NCBI GenBank assembly: GCA_951799445.1
Contig: OX637289.1
Coordinates: forward strand, 28,458,245-28,522,244
Direction: 5' to 3'
Length of the DNA: 64,000 nt
Source of the DNA: Pseudisothecium myosuroides
Taxonomy: Eukaryota > Streptophyta > Bryopsida > Hypnales > Lembophyllaceae
Part shown: one piece after another, positions 1 through 12,255 of the stretch
Layout of the letters: every line of letters starts with the position of its first letter
Position numbering within the stretch: the stretch's first letter is position 1
Position numbers and translations under genes: made by a program
The notes under the pieces: generated by a model
Seen by the model: the letters and a program-made list of their open reading frames with translations, nothing else
What the model was told of the DNA's origin: nothing
The model's database searches: none

Positions 1-751
1 TCAGAAGTACCAGAATCAACAACGACATCGAATTTAACAAGAATTTACAACATGGCGGCGGGTTGACCGACGAACCAGAAGCTGGCAGTGTCCGAATGTC
101 GCAAACAAGGAATGTTTTCTTACTCTCACAAACCTTCTAGGCAACCCTAGCCAGTCAATTTTCTTGGGAAATTCAAATTCCATTAGTTGGGATTTTGACT
201 TTTCTTTGAAATTACCATTAGTGGTTTTTACGAGTATTTACATCCTGGAAGTGGAAGGTAGGGGGCCCCCTAGACTACTTGGGGTCTTCTGAATGCGATG
301 GCGTAATCGGTTTTCAATTTGGAGTTGTTCTCAAGAAGATAGAAAGAATTCAGCCATAACGTTGACTTTTTTAGAGTAATTAGCGGTAATTCAAGGTTAT
401 TTCACAAAATATCTTGGTGAAAGTCGAAGATTGGATTTAGTTAAGCTTTCAAATCTTTCCTTTAAAAGCCAATTTAGATTAAAGTAAGAATATTTGGAAA
501 TATCCTAGGGTTGTTTGCAAAATATCTCAAGGTCAAAATAGTTAATTTCTTAAATATCTTTGGAAAAATCTTAGATTTTATTTTGGACAAGATTTCCTTT
601 CTAATTAAGGCTTGTTCTAGAAAATTCTAAGGATTAAACAAATATTATTTAGGAAATATCTTAGGGTAGTTTAGAATTTAGTTTAGGGTAGTTTTTGAGT
701 AAAAGACCAAATATCTCATGGTAAACTAAGGTGGCGGGGCCTTCTAGCGAG

Positions 752-759
752 TATATAAG
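752..759 (+). promoter_or_regulatory. TATA box of LTR copy E
   Basis: TATATAAG lies in a GC-richer context (GCGAGTATATAAGGCCCCC), a good plant TATA box. Its place in the LTR corresponds to the minus-strand TATA boxes of copies A-D. Transcription would start about 30 bp downstream. Confidence 0.55.
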
Positions 760-1744
760 GCCCCCTCCAAAGTTTCTCATACCCCATTGTTTTATTGTCT
801 GCCTACCGACACTTTGTTGGAGTACAGACACTCTCTTTTCTTGTTCAATTTGCTTACCGGCTTTGTCGGAAGCAACTAGCTAGACCAAATTTTGGTCATC
901 TTTGCTCATTTTCGCTTTCTTTGCCCTCTTTAGTGGAGGATTTGGTTAAGGACTCGGGGTTTCCTTTCAACCTTCATAACCACACTAACTTCATACTTTT
1001 GGGAGGTGTCATCCCCCCAAAACTTGCATACCTTGTTACATACTAATTTTGTGTTTTTGCAACAGCCATTGAGCTAGAATTCTTAAAGCGGTGAAGCTAG
1101 TCTTTACTAAAAGATTCTAACACTCAACCCATTGATCAAACTTTGTTGTATAACAAAGTTTGGTTTGACTTGATCCCTAATTTCCGGTTTAAACACTTTC
1201 ATGTGTACCTCAATTAGGAATTAAAACCATCTGATACCTTGGGAATTATTTTAGTCCTTAATGTTCGGTTTAAACACTTTCATATGTACCTCCTTTAAGA
1301 ATTAAGACATTCCTGCAGACACTTGGAACTATAATTGACAAATTTAGCCTGGGGTTGCTCCCGCACGGCGAAGCTTTGGACCTTAAGACCATTTAACTTG
1401 ACGGAAAAAACCTTGGAAAATACCCTTGGTGGTTGGCTACTTAAGCCAAAACTTCACATCAAGTAGTTCTCTTTTTTCCCGCTGAGATTTGCTCATTTTG
1501 CTTTTGCCACCATCCCCAAGTTTGAACCCTCATTGTTAGTTAATCTTTGCCATAGTTAGTCTTGTTTAGCCATTATTTTCCAATTCCCAAAATATCCTTA
1601 GTAGTTTAGCTTTGTTTAGTTTAGTTTTGTTTGTTTAGATTATTCCAAAAAACACCAAAAATATCGTTTAGTTATTGTGAATTCCTAAGTTATCAAAGAT
1701 TAGTTTAGTTTTCTTACTAATCATTTAGTGTTGTTTGTTTTCCT

Positions 1745-1876
1745 AGAACCAGCAGTAGCTTAAAAAACCAGAACCAGCAGTAGCTTAAAAACCAAAACCA
1801 GCAGTAGCTTAAAACCAGAACCAACGTAGCTTAAAACCAGAACCAACAATCTGCTTAAAAACCCAGAACCAGCAGT
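1745..1876. repeat. 23-bp minisatellite in LTR E
   Basis: About six imperfect copies of a unit reading AGAACCAGCAGTAGCTTAAA. The unit shortens and diverges toward the right end. It is local to this LTR copy. Confidence 0.8.
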
Positions 1877-3379
1877 AACGGGGGCCACGTGGCGGTCCCG
1901 GAAGAGCCAAGTACGGGAGTCTAGGGAGTCTGGGGAGGGCTGGGAGCAGGGTTGTCTTTCCAAACATCGCGACAACTCGACGTCACACGACGTCTAATAG
2001 AGCCCCCGCGACGTCTAGTTGACCAAATATCTAGTTGACTTTAAAATATATCATTAGAAATTTATGATTTTGACATATTAATGTTTCATATTAATGAAGT
2101 GTCTTAATTTCATGAATACATATTACATTCTAATTTTAGGTTCATAGTTATAGTAAGATTTCAAATTTTTTCAACTGCTGAAGATGAAATTACATAACGT
2201 AGTTGGACGCCCGTCCGTCAAGTTGTCCTATACGACACGCAACGTCAGACGTCCAACACGACACCGAAACCCCAAAATGTGTCAGACAAGACAACCCTAG
2301 CTGGGAGGTCGCAACCGGGGCTGGGAGGTCGCAAAGGGGAGGTTGCAAGGGGCTGTCCAGGAGTCCAGAAAGTCCAGGGAGGTCCAGGGAGTCCAAGTCC
2401 GAATTATTTTGGACAACTCATATCAAAATTTGAGAAAAACCATTGACAAAAAATCACATACTTAAGGTTAGGCCGTTGCTCGCCACACCAAACCATTTTG
2501 ATTTTTTGTCTTACAAACTTTGGTTCGACAACTACAAATTCAACTCACTTCGATCACTCACGCTCTCAACTCAAACTCCATAGCCACAACAACAATTGAC
2601 AACTAAACTTGAAGAAGAAAACCACTTAAAGACGAAGCGGCGGCTTGGAAATAATTAGATTAAAAAACTAGTTTTTCCTAAAGAATCTAACTATTCACGT
2701 TGGCTTGATGTTTTGTTTTTCACTATTCTTTTTGGATTTGGCGCGGTTTTTTATTCTTTTTCTATTCATTTGTTTTGTTTTGTTGTGCTTTTCCTATTCA
2801 TTTTAGATTTGTTTTGGTTTTTATTCCGTTACTATTCATCTACTATTCATTCAAGACAAATTGTTTTTGTTTTTCTACTATTCACCTACTATTCATTTAG
2901 AATAGTTCTTTGGTTTTATTCCTTTTACTATTGAAGAATTTGTTTTTTTCTATCAATTAGTATTTTTGGAAGAAATTAGTTGGTCTTGTTGACTTGGATT
3001 TTTGTTTATTGGCCTAATAAGCCAAATAGGAAAAGAGATTAATCCAACAAAGATAATAGACTAATGAATAACAAATAAAATTGATTATTCATTAGAATAT
3101 TATTAATTTGAAAGGTATTAATCTTTTAAAATTAATTCTTAAATTAAAACAAATATTCAAGGTGGTTGGAAATAGGGCCTTGAAGTTACTTTAATTCAAA
3201 AGGTTTTTTTAAAATCAACTAAAAACCATTAGAAGTTTAACGTAAATTCCTAAAATCAAAGGAATTAAGTTAAATACTTAGACTAACCCTTTTATTTGTA
3301 GGAAATCAGTTAGAAGAATGTAGGAAAAGGATTTTTCCATACATTTTGACACTAAACTTTCATCAACAGATGGAGTACC

Positions 3380-3451
3380 ATGATGGAAGACGAGGGTTAT
3401 CTTGAGACCATTATGCTAGTAATCTGCGATGACGGGACCATGGACCCAGAG
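3380..3451 (+). CDS. Possible leader coding exon inside LTR E
   Basis: A 24-codon open stretch starts at ATGATGGAAGAC and runs straight into a good splice donor, GAG|GTATGT. It lies about 2.6 kb downstream of the TATA box. LTR copies B and D have a 21-codon open exon starting MEHEDV at a similar distance from their TATA boxes, also ending at a splice donor. By analogy this may be a short first coding exon transcribed from the LTR. The E sequence is only loosely similar to B and D, so this could be chance. Confidence 0.25.
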
Positions 3452-4319
3452 GTATGTTAATTTTACCCTTTGCTTTTGCTTTGTTTTTGTTTTCAAATTA
3501 AAGTTAGAATCTTTGCTATTAGAAGTTAGTTTTTAGATTAGAATTTAGAGTTTAAGTTAGATTTAGAACCTAATAAGTAATTTAGGAGTTATAAAACCAA
3601 ATCATACTTAAAATTTAACCCAATAACAAAAATTACCAATAATTAACCATAATCCCCCATTGGATGATAATTTAAGATTTTCATCCAAAAGAATTTTTAA
3701 AGAATCTTTTTAAATAGGAACCAAACAAGGAATCTATAAAGATTTCAAAATCCCTTTTTACTTTTAGAAATATTTTATTTTTGAAGGATAAAAGGTTGGA
3801 TGAAGTTTGAGACCAATTTCGGATGAAAAACATCCAATTAGGTCAAAATTCCGATTAGTCTTAAAAATCCATAACTTAAAGGAACTAATAACTTAACCTT
3901 AGAATTTAGAATTATTTTAGATTGATTTGCTATTTTAGATTAGTCGATGAAAGTTAGCACCAGTAAGGGGCCAATTTTTTTCGTGGTAACTTTTGATAGG
4001 AATCTTGGAATCTGGTTTTTCTTACCATTCTAGGAAAGAAAAATTACATTCTAAAAGGCTACTTAGATACAATTTTAGTTAGATTAGATTTTGTTTTCTC
4101 TTGCTCTTTTTACCTAACCATAACATTTTAACTAGTTAACCAATAGTTTTTCTTTGAATTAGTGGAATTTTATAGGATTATCAATCACAAAAAGTGTCCA
4201 TTGCTTAGAAGGCGAACACTTATTTAGGAACACCCAATTAGGAGTGAATCTCCAACGAAATAGCCGCTAGAGCTCGAGTGTAACTTTCTTACTCAAGGAT
4301 GGAGTTAGAAACACTCACA

Positions 4320-5173
4320 CTGAGCGAGGGAAGTTGTCCGTTGGGCGCAGGTGGCCAATTTGAACCTCACTGACGCAGGATTCAAAAATGCTGCCGCCAC
4401 CTCCCGCGCACCTTCCGCCTTGCCGTTGGCACAGCTACCGTCCTCCCTGCAAAGCAAGAGTTGGTTGTGAATGCCCGCCACCTGTCGCCCCTTACTGCCG
4501 CTAGTCCTCTCTGACCACCTCCTACGTGAATTCTAGGAAATTAGCTTGGATTCAAATGCGACCAAAGTTTGGCGAACTAAAAAACAGAACCCTCCTTTTC
4601 CACATCTCCATCACAAAAGACAACTTCCTCATTCATTTTGAATTCTAAAATAAAATACCTAAATTACTTTGTAAAAGAAAAGAAAAATATAAATAAACTA
4701 AATTGCGCCTTATAACTACAGAATTCATAAAAAAGAATGAAGCCAATCACTTGAAACGCCAGGATACAAGTAATGAAAAAAATGTAAAGGGAAAAGCTCA
4801 AAAAAGAAATATGACCCCCTCTACTTGTAAATTGTCCAAAGCCAACCACAAGATGGACCGTGCACTTGCTCATGAAGAACACTTAGCCGGAGGCCCAAAA
4901 AAATGCAAAGCAAGATCTCCTCCACCCCCAAGGATAGCCATGTTCCTCATATACATTGTTTAGTAAAGAGTCTATAACAAAAGAAAGTGAAACCAAAACA
5001 ATCAACAACTTCTTTGCATGCATATGGAAGCTTATGAAAAAAAATACATGCATACTTTCTAAAATGTACCACCAGGGTGGTGCATTTTCATGTAGCATCC
5101 ATGTGTGTAGTACATCCACTAGAATGAACATGATGCACAAAATGAATTTGTTCTCCTCTTGCACACGACGCAC
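4320..5173. other. Interval between LTR E and LTR A; no gene seen
   Basis: The first ~230 bp are GC-richer and the rest is AT-rich. Overlapping short ORFs on both strands at 4664-5173 show no recognisable motif and no splice structure. The five bases before LTR A (CGCAC, 5169-5173) nearly match those after it (CGCAT, 9587-9591). Confidence 0.5.
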
Positions 5174-7488
5174 TGTGAGTGCTTATTTACCCATCCTTGG
5201 TAAATAAGTGAGCACAACCAAGCTCTAAGTGTTTTGGTGTTTAATTTTTGTCCTATGGGTGCCTAGCGTTAATCCATTGTGCCTTCTAAGCAATGAATCT
5301 TTTTTCTAAGTTCTTAACATCCACAACGTACATGAAACCCAAAGAAATTCAATACGACAATTTCTACTCTATCTTCTTTAATAAAAAGAGGTCACGGTGA
5401 TTTCGAATTTGAACTAGTTACAGTCAAAATTTAACAACCCTAAGTGATAGAACATTTCATGCCATTTCTAAAAACATAAAATTCGACCCTACCCCCTTCT
5501 CCTAGCAAAAGTTATGGATAGATGAAGTTTAGCCTTTCCGGGGCTATTTAAACTTCATCCATGATATAAGACGTGCTTCCTAATTCAATTACCTTTGAAA
5601 ATTGAACCCTAGATTTAGGTGGTTAGGACCTGCCTAAATCCTAAGTTTTGACTTGGATGAACTATTTTAGGTTGACTTCATCCGTTCCTTGACCCAACCT
5701 TCATCCTTGAATATTTCTTAGGGTTTTTGGTCTTTCTTGAAGTTTGAACTTCTTTAAGGTTACTTAAGGATCGTACTATGACCTACTATTACTAACTTCT
5801 TCCTTTGATCAAGTTAAAACATTCTAGTTCTTCCTATCCTTGTTCATTGAGGTTTTGTTTGAGTTTTGGACAATTACTATTTTTAGAATTTTGGTGTTGT
5901 TCCTTCTAGAGGCTAGCCTAAGCCTTCCAAAATGGTATCTTACTTGGAAATCCACCTATCCTATCAAAAATTGTTGATGGATGAAGTTTGACCGCTACTC
6001 GGTGTTTAAAACTTCATCTGTTGATTATTCCTAACCCTAATTTGATAATTAACTTCTAATTTCACTTTTGAGACTTAGGTTATTTCTAGTTGATATTTCC
6101 TAATTTAACTTGTCTTGTTTATCTTCTAATCACTTTTCATCCAAATTAGGTCATAAACTTCATCCTTCCATATTTCACTCGTTTTAGCTCCAAATCCTAA
6201 GTATGAGATGGTTTTGGAAACCTCTAACTAGACTCTACAACACCACTATCTTGGTTCTTGAAATATTCCTATTCTAGACACTCTGAATTGACTTGAGAGT
6301 TCGGTCTTACTTGTAAACGCCTATTTTTGAGAAATTGAAATGGATGGTTTAAAGTTAGGAACTTACCTCGGAGTTGGTATCATTGTTTATGTAATCGTAT
6401 ACCCCTTCAAACTCCTTGTCATTTGCCATGTTTCGGAATTGTTTGGTAATTTTGCCCACGGCTTAAAGTAGAAGTTTTAGTACAAGGTTTGCAAATTTCT
6501 TGGACTTCCTTTTTCTTTTCTTTTTCTTCTAATTTCTCTTTCTCTTCTAACATTACTCTAATTCAATTATTTGCACTTCAAAGGGTTGACTAGTCTTGAA
6601 CTAGAATAATTGAAATCAACTCTCAACTAATAGTTGACTCTTCAACTCCTTGGTCAATTATTATTCTATCCAAGTTTTGATGGTTCTAATTGCTCTTCCT
6701 AGATTTCCACCTAATCTTATTTCTTCCTAAATCCTCTTCAAACTCCTAAATTGTCACTTCATTTCTCTCCATTTCCAAAGTGGTTTTGAAAGTTCCAAGT
6801 GTTCTACTTCCTATAATTTTTGAACCTCTTTTTGCAATGGAAACGTTGCAAATTGAGATTTTTTGGACTTTTGCCTTCTTAATTTCTCTCCCCCTAATCC
6901 TACTTCCAATTTCTCTCTATTTTCCTAGACTCCTAACATTTCTAAATACTAAAATGCAAGATGAAGGTGTGATGGGTTTTTGATAAAAATTCAAAATTTG
7001 GGCCGAGGCAAGCCTCCAACTGGCCTTGAGTTTTAAGTTTTCTTTTCTCTCAGCCAAGTTTTTGTTCAATCATGGCCAGCTCGCAGCCAACATCCAGTAC
7101 CCAGCAGTTGAGTCACAACAGTTCAGTCGCAGCCGCTCCCTCGTGTGGCCATGCCACGTGGCAAGGCGTGGTGACTTGGCTCCTCCGTCCGTCCTTGCCT
7201 CCATCCCGAACAGGCTTGCTAGTCCGCCTCGAACAGGCTTGCTGGTCCGTCCAGACCCGTCGGGCTCTTTGATTTTTTTGGTATTTTGATTTTTACAGAA
7301 AAAACAACAACAATTAAAACAAAAAAAAGGAAAGATTGCTTACACTAAGGTTGGTCTCAAAGTTTCTAGTCTTTTCCGGCAATAATTAAATTATCCTTTT
7401 GGATGCTAAACTCGATGGTCCAAAATAGTGTTTTGGACACTAAACTTGGTGACAAGGAGCACTTAATGGTTTTAGACTTTTTCTTGTA

Positions 7489-7822
7489 ACAAAGCAAAGT
7501 CAAAGCTTTGCCGTATTTTAGAAAATCCCCAAACTCCTAGACAATTTGAACAAAGCAAAGTCAAAGCTTTGCCGTATTTTAGAAAATCCCCAAACTCCTA
7601 GACAATTTGAACAAAGCAAAGTCAAAGTTTTGCCGTATTTTAGAAAATACCCAAACTCCTAGACAATTTGAACAAAACAAAGTCAAAGCTCCGCCGTATT
7701 TTAGAAAATCTTTAAACTCCTAAACAGTTTGAATAAAGCAAAATCAAAGCTCCGCCGTATTTTAGAAAATCTCCAAATCTCTAGACAATTCGAACAAAAC
7801 AAAGTCAAAGCTCCGCCGTATT
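7489..7822. repeat. 61-bp tandem repeat in LTR A
   Basis: Six consecutive units contain CAAAGCAAAGTCAAAGC, then CCGTATTTTAGAAAAT and CCAAACTCCTAGACAATTTG. The motif TCAAAGCTTCGCCGT recurs in different arrangements in copies B, C and D, so this internal block is a shared but variable-number part of the LTR family. Confidence 0.85.
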
Positions 7823-8313
7823 AGAGAGCCTACTAACATCAAGGGTCCAAACCAACAAAAGAAGATTGTTAGTACAACTCTACAAGGGCTAAAAACCAAC
7901 ACAAAACTAACACGAGGGGAGCTTGGATGGTTGGTAGAGGCTAAAACTTGAACACAAGTTAGTCAAGATGGATTAGAACACAACTTTCTCAAAGAAGACA
8001 CTAGAGGGCCCCCTAAGCGACATCGCCAAGGTACGGAGGGAGGTACACTCTAGAATTAGTAGAACACAACAACAATTAACAACAATTTCACAATAAAACT
8101 TCAAACAAGGCAATAAGAGAAAACTTTGAAGGAACCCCAATGTCCTTCAAAGAGAGCTCCAAAAACATCAATAATGGAGCTAAAAATGCTCCAAAAATAC
8201 ACAAATTTGGCAACGTGGCCTAAAATGGCCAAAATCCAACTAAATGGGCACAAATGTGCAAAGAGAGCCAAAATATGACTACAAGGGGTGTTTTTGAGAG
8301 GAAAATGAGCCCC

Positions 8314-8322
8314 TTTATAAAC
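8314..8322 (-). promoter_or_regulatory. TATA box of LTR copy A
   Basis: The reverse strand reads TTTATAAAGGGGC, preceded by a GGAAA tract as in copies B, C and D. It lies 1.27 kb from the U3 terminus. Confidence 0.5.
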
Positions 8323-10474
8323 ATTTCCAACGGTGCTCACTTCCCCTCTTTTCCTAAGCCGTAATCTTATCAACTAAGATTTTCATCCTAATCTTCAATT
8401 TTTGACTTTCTACGCTGGTTCAAACTCCTAAATTTTAGAGATTAATTCCAAATTGAAAACCAATTGCGCCGTTGGCTTCAGAAGGCCATTTTTAGTCTTA
8501 AGGATCCCCCCGCCCCTTAGCCAAACTCCAAAAAACACAACATAATCTACCGCTAACTGAACACCAAAACGGGGTAAAAACACAAATCTTGGAGGTTGAC
8601 TTTTCTGAGAAAAGTAACTAGCCTAGGTTCTTTAGTAGGTATGGGGGAGTAAGAAAAGACCTAGCTTTGACCTTATTCCGATTTCGTATGCTCCTGGTAC
8701 GCAAGTCAACTCCACCGTAAACTTCAATTTCGTCAATTTTCGAGGAATCTCGTCGGTTCGGGCACTTCTGGCTATCGGAATGTCTTGAAACTTGGTGGGG
8801 CATCTTATTAGCATAAAAGAAGCTAGTCTAATTTTTAGTGAGATTTTACCGCAACCTGGGTAATTTTTAGGAATTTTCCATCGTAGGTTTTGGCAATTGA
8901 ACGTCCGGAAGGGCATCTTCTGCAAGTCAGAAAATTCCAAATTTTTTTATGGAACCTCTCATGGAATTCCACAAAGTATGTACAAGCTCATATTTTTACT
9001 TTGCACAAAGATCAGAGGAGAATCAAATTCTGTCTTCTCTTTTTAATTCTGGCAATTAGGGAATCTTTTACATACAAGGGAATCTTGACAAGCCGATTTT
9101 GCCATTGAGTCCCAAATGTGATTTCCACCCTTGGAAACCATACTCCACCCGTAGATTCCTCTTACGGGTCCATCTTGAGTTTATAACTCCTGTAGGCTAA
9201 TAACTGGGATTTCTACTATTTCTTCGATGCTATGGGGAAAGTGAAACCTATCTCTGGGAATGGACTTAGGACCTCAACGGTATTCCCTCGGACCAATTTT
9301 AGCCATAAGATGTCACATGTACCGTAAGTTTGGGTTGTTTGGGTCAAGTTAGCCCTTAATTCTACTTTTTACAGATATTTCCACGTTTTAACCTATGTAC
9401 AAGTGGAAATGGGATTTATTTGGGGGAAAACAACCTATAAGGGACCAAATGCGATATTGGTACGTGACATACCTATTTTGGTTTTACACTCTTTTTTGGG
9501 CTTTTTGTCTATAAAATTATACTTAAATTTGTAAAAATTAAAAAAAAAAAAATTGTAAGTCCCCAGTGACAAATTGGGGGCTCACACGCATTGACGGCAC
9601 AACTTACTTTTCTAAGGGCAATGAATTCGGGGCATGTCCTCCCACAACAGTGAAATGGTTGCTTTCTGGCCCATCCAAGTCCTTCTCAAAGCCTTGCACA
9701 ATGCCAATATGAAGTTGAAATGGGATAAGGCCTCCTTCTCACGTCCTTTCCCTTCAACATTTCCTTGTGGATAATCCACATGTTCACAACACTTGTATCG
9801 ATGAGGAAGTACAAAAGACGGTGCCACCATTTATGGGAACGCACTTGGCAAGAGTAAGAACCGCGGAGTTGGTCCGCCATATCCACACCAGGCATGAAAG
9901 TAGTGTACTCCAAATGAACTGGAAATGTCTTGATTCTACGAATTTTTTTAGCTACCCAGCGTAGGACTTTCACAACTTCACATGGAAAAAATAGGGGCAA
10001 GGCGCTCATTGAAAACAGAAGTATTGATTTCTTATCCATCCACATCAAGGCATACATCTTCCTAGAATCATGCATTGCCCACTCTAGACTTCCTTGCGTG
10101 GACTTCTTGAAGGCTTTTTGGTCCTTCACAAAACCCGGAAGCCCCATACGGTTGCTTTGAAGAGTGCCCGTGGCATATGTACCACCACTCTCTAAATCTT
10201 GGAATAACTCCACACTCGTGAAAAAATTATCCATGACTACTACATGGCCTCGACCTCCTAGGCTGGCAAGCAATGCCTCCACTACCCTTTGCCCCGTTTT
10301 TGGCTCTCCTTTCTTCAACTTTGGGGCCTCTACAGTTTCAATAGATGCTACACATTATACATTGATCAAAATTGCTTATGAAGCTAGCGTGTTACGGAAT
10401 CCACAAGGCACTAAATCTTCAATCCCCATTTTTCAGGCTTGTTGGGCATGCATTGTCGCACGGGGCAATACACA

Positions 10475-12255
10475 CTCGGGGGATGCACTACATAATATGT
10501 TTAGACATCACGTGCGTTCAAGCCCCTATAAGGTGGGGGCTATGTAGGTAAATTTCATGAATTTATGTAGGGCTATCTTTACTTAAATTTCTAAATTCAG
10601 CTCATTTCATATACCCTACCTTTCATTTAAATTTTTTGGTTGTATTAATTTTTTATACCCTATGTTCATTATAACTAAAGTTCTAAGAGCTGCTTGTTTC
10701 TCACCAACATGATGGGATCAAAAAACAAGTTATCATTCAAAATTATTGTGCATACATGCGATTGTGTACCAGAGAACAGAAAGTGAAACATTTTGAAACA
10801 AAGGCCACAATAACAGCACTTTCAAACAATAACTGCATTGAAACACCACCTTCCAACAACAATTGCATTGACACACAATCAAGCTGGGACTAATTGCTAG
10901 AGCAAGTGCAAAGTAAAGTGGAACATTTCAGAACAAGGACCACACAAACAACACTTTGAAATAGGAATGCAAAGTTTCTAGAGCAGCTTAGGAGTAACAT
11001 CTACAAGTAGAAACAAAAAATATGTTTAAACCACAGAAAAAAAAATACTCATATGCATATATAAAGATGATACAATGTGCACAAATGCAAATGTTGTGTT
11101 CACACATAGCATGAAAATGGGGTCCAAAAACTGAAGGCTGCACAAACAAGAATCCAATGTTATCATCTCAAAATGGAATGGGGAACTGGATGTCTAAAAG
11201 GACGGACAAAAATCTTGGAAACACAGCTCCAAAAAAACCCGGCAGCCTACGAGTTCCTTGCTGCGAATTTGGGAACATCGTGCTCACAACCTGCACATTG
11301 TGACAACAATTCCACAATTAAACAAGTTGTTGGAATGGAAACTATAATGTGAAATGAAAGAATTCCTGAGATCCATGATTCAATACCAAAGTTTACCTCA
11401 TCGCATTGCAGGTGTCATCCACACATTCGGAGACAAGGCTGCCCATTTGCCTTGCATATGTCAATTTTGTGCTACCATTCGTTCCGTAGCATCCTTCACA
11501 GTAGATGCAGCTCTGTAGCACTGAGCGCGCCAAGTAGAGTGATTCGCAGCTTTGCCGGGACTTCAATGTCTAGTTTCCAAGACTTTGTGAAGACATGAAA
11601 GTTCTTGTCAAATGCCCGTAGAACGTACTTTGCCTTCCTGGATGAAGATAACTCCAAAGCAGCCACCTTCGGGTCAAATGCCGCAAGTCGCAGTGCTGCA
11701 TACTGTAGGGTGGATCTTGCATATACATAAGTCCCACAACAAACACCTGCCGACACACCTTCGAGCATTCTCAAAGCTTGTTGCACAAATCCTCCAAGCA
11801 TTCATAGAACAATCCAAAGCAAAATCCGTTGCAGCACGCCAACAGCAAACCAGAAACCCTAAGGCGTCGGAAACCTGGAATCCAGGCAAATCAAAAAAGT
11901 GAACTGAAGTCATCTACGTTCATTTTGTCTTCAATTTGTCATCCACTGTCACTGGGATTAGCTGTCTGCATAAGCATAGGATTCAAACCCTTGGATTCCT
12001 AATTCAAACTACGTATAGTTCTTAAAAGTTCAGATTTTGGGGGGATAGTTTTGGCAGGGCTACTTTAGAAAAAATAAAAAGGTAAAGCTGTATATTATCC
12101 CCTACCCTTCATTATTCATAATGAGAAATATCCCATTTTAGTGATGCTAATTTACTTCTAAAAATTGTCTAATATTTAGGACAAGGTAATTAAAACCACC
12201 CTTCATTTGATTGCACATTATAGTTAAAAAAATTGGGAGTGCCCCCCCCCCCGAG
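10475..12255. mobile_element. hAT-like non-autonomous element inside piggyBac (1.78 kb)
   Basis: It is bounded by perfect 8-bp direct repeats AATACACA (10467-10474 and 12256-12263) that lie within the same codons of the transposase it interrupts. The ends are inverted: the left reads CTCGGGGG..GCACT and the right, reversed, reads CTCGGGGG(G-tract)GCACT. An 8-bp duplication with short inverted ends fits the hAT superfamily. A 9-bp duplication (Mutator-like) is possible if the shared C is counted, but the inverted ends then align less well. No transposase is present. The interior has a coding-looking minus-strand ORF at 11496-11801 and is otherwise AT-rich. Confidence 0.75.
11496..11801 (-). 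CDS. Unrecognised ORF fragment carried by the hAT-like element
   Basis: An open frame of about 100 residues includes FVQQALRMLEGVSAGVC and AAFDPKVAALELSSSRKAKY, with a balanced, Ala/Leu-rich composition unlike random AT-rich ORFs nearby. It is GC-richer than its surroundings. No domain is recognised. A partly overlapping frame at 11674-11913 shows the usual shadow pattern. It could be a fragment of a host gene captured by the transposon. The apparent start codon is not convincing and both ends are open to doubt. Confidence 0.25.
   Translation of the reverse strand: MLGGFVQQALRMLEGVSAGVCCGTYVYARSTLQYAALRLAAFDPKVAALELSSSRKAKYVLRAFDKNFHVFTKSWKLDIEVPAKLRITLLGALSATELHLL

Larger units (their letters stand above)
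1..4319 (+). mobile_element. Giant LTR, copy E (partial, plus orientation)
   Basis: This is the 3' part of a very long LTR in the orientation opposite to copies A-D. It ends in ...CACTCACA at 4319. Read in reverse, that end (TGTGAGTG..., then a CATCCTTG core and a TTCTAAGCAATG motif) matches the left ends of copies A and C. A TATA box sits at 752. In the other copies the TATA box lies about 1.27-1.29 kb from the U3 end, so roughly 520 bp of this LTR should lie before the window. It holds a 23-bp minisatellite and a possible leader exon. No gag or pol coding is visible. It is more diverged than A-D, so family membership rests mainly on the end structure and layout. Confidence 0.6.
5174..9586 (-). 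mobile_element. Giant solo LTR, copy A (4.4 kb)
   Basis: It starts TGTGAGTGC at 5174 and ends GGGGGCTCACA at 9586, giving the classic TG...CA ends and a short inverted repeat (TGTGAGC/GCTCACA). The flanks CGCAC and CGCAT are a 4-of-5 target duplication. The left end folds into a small hairpin (TATTTACC ... GGTAAATA), and the right end has a CCCCA...TGGGG dyad. A TATA box on the minus strand at ~8314-8322 lies 1.27 kb from the right end, so transcription runs leftward. It contains a six-unit 61-bp tandem repeat and no recognisable protein gene. With its own duplication and no internal coding region it is best read as a solo LTR. Confidence 0.8.

Noticed and set aside
10164..10547. 127-codon plus-strand ORF
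   Set aside because: Antisense shadow of the piggyBac transposase region, whose minus-strand reading has clear catalytic motifs.
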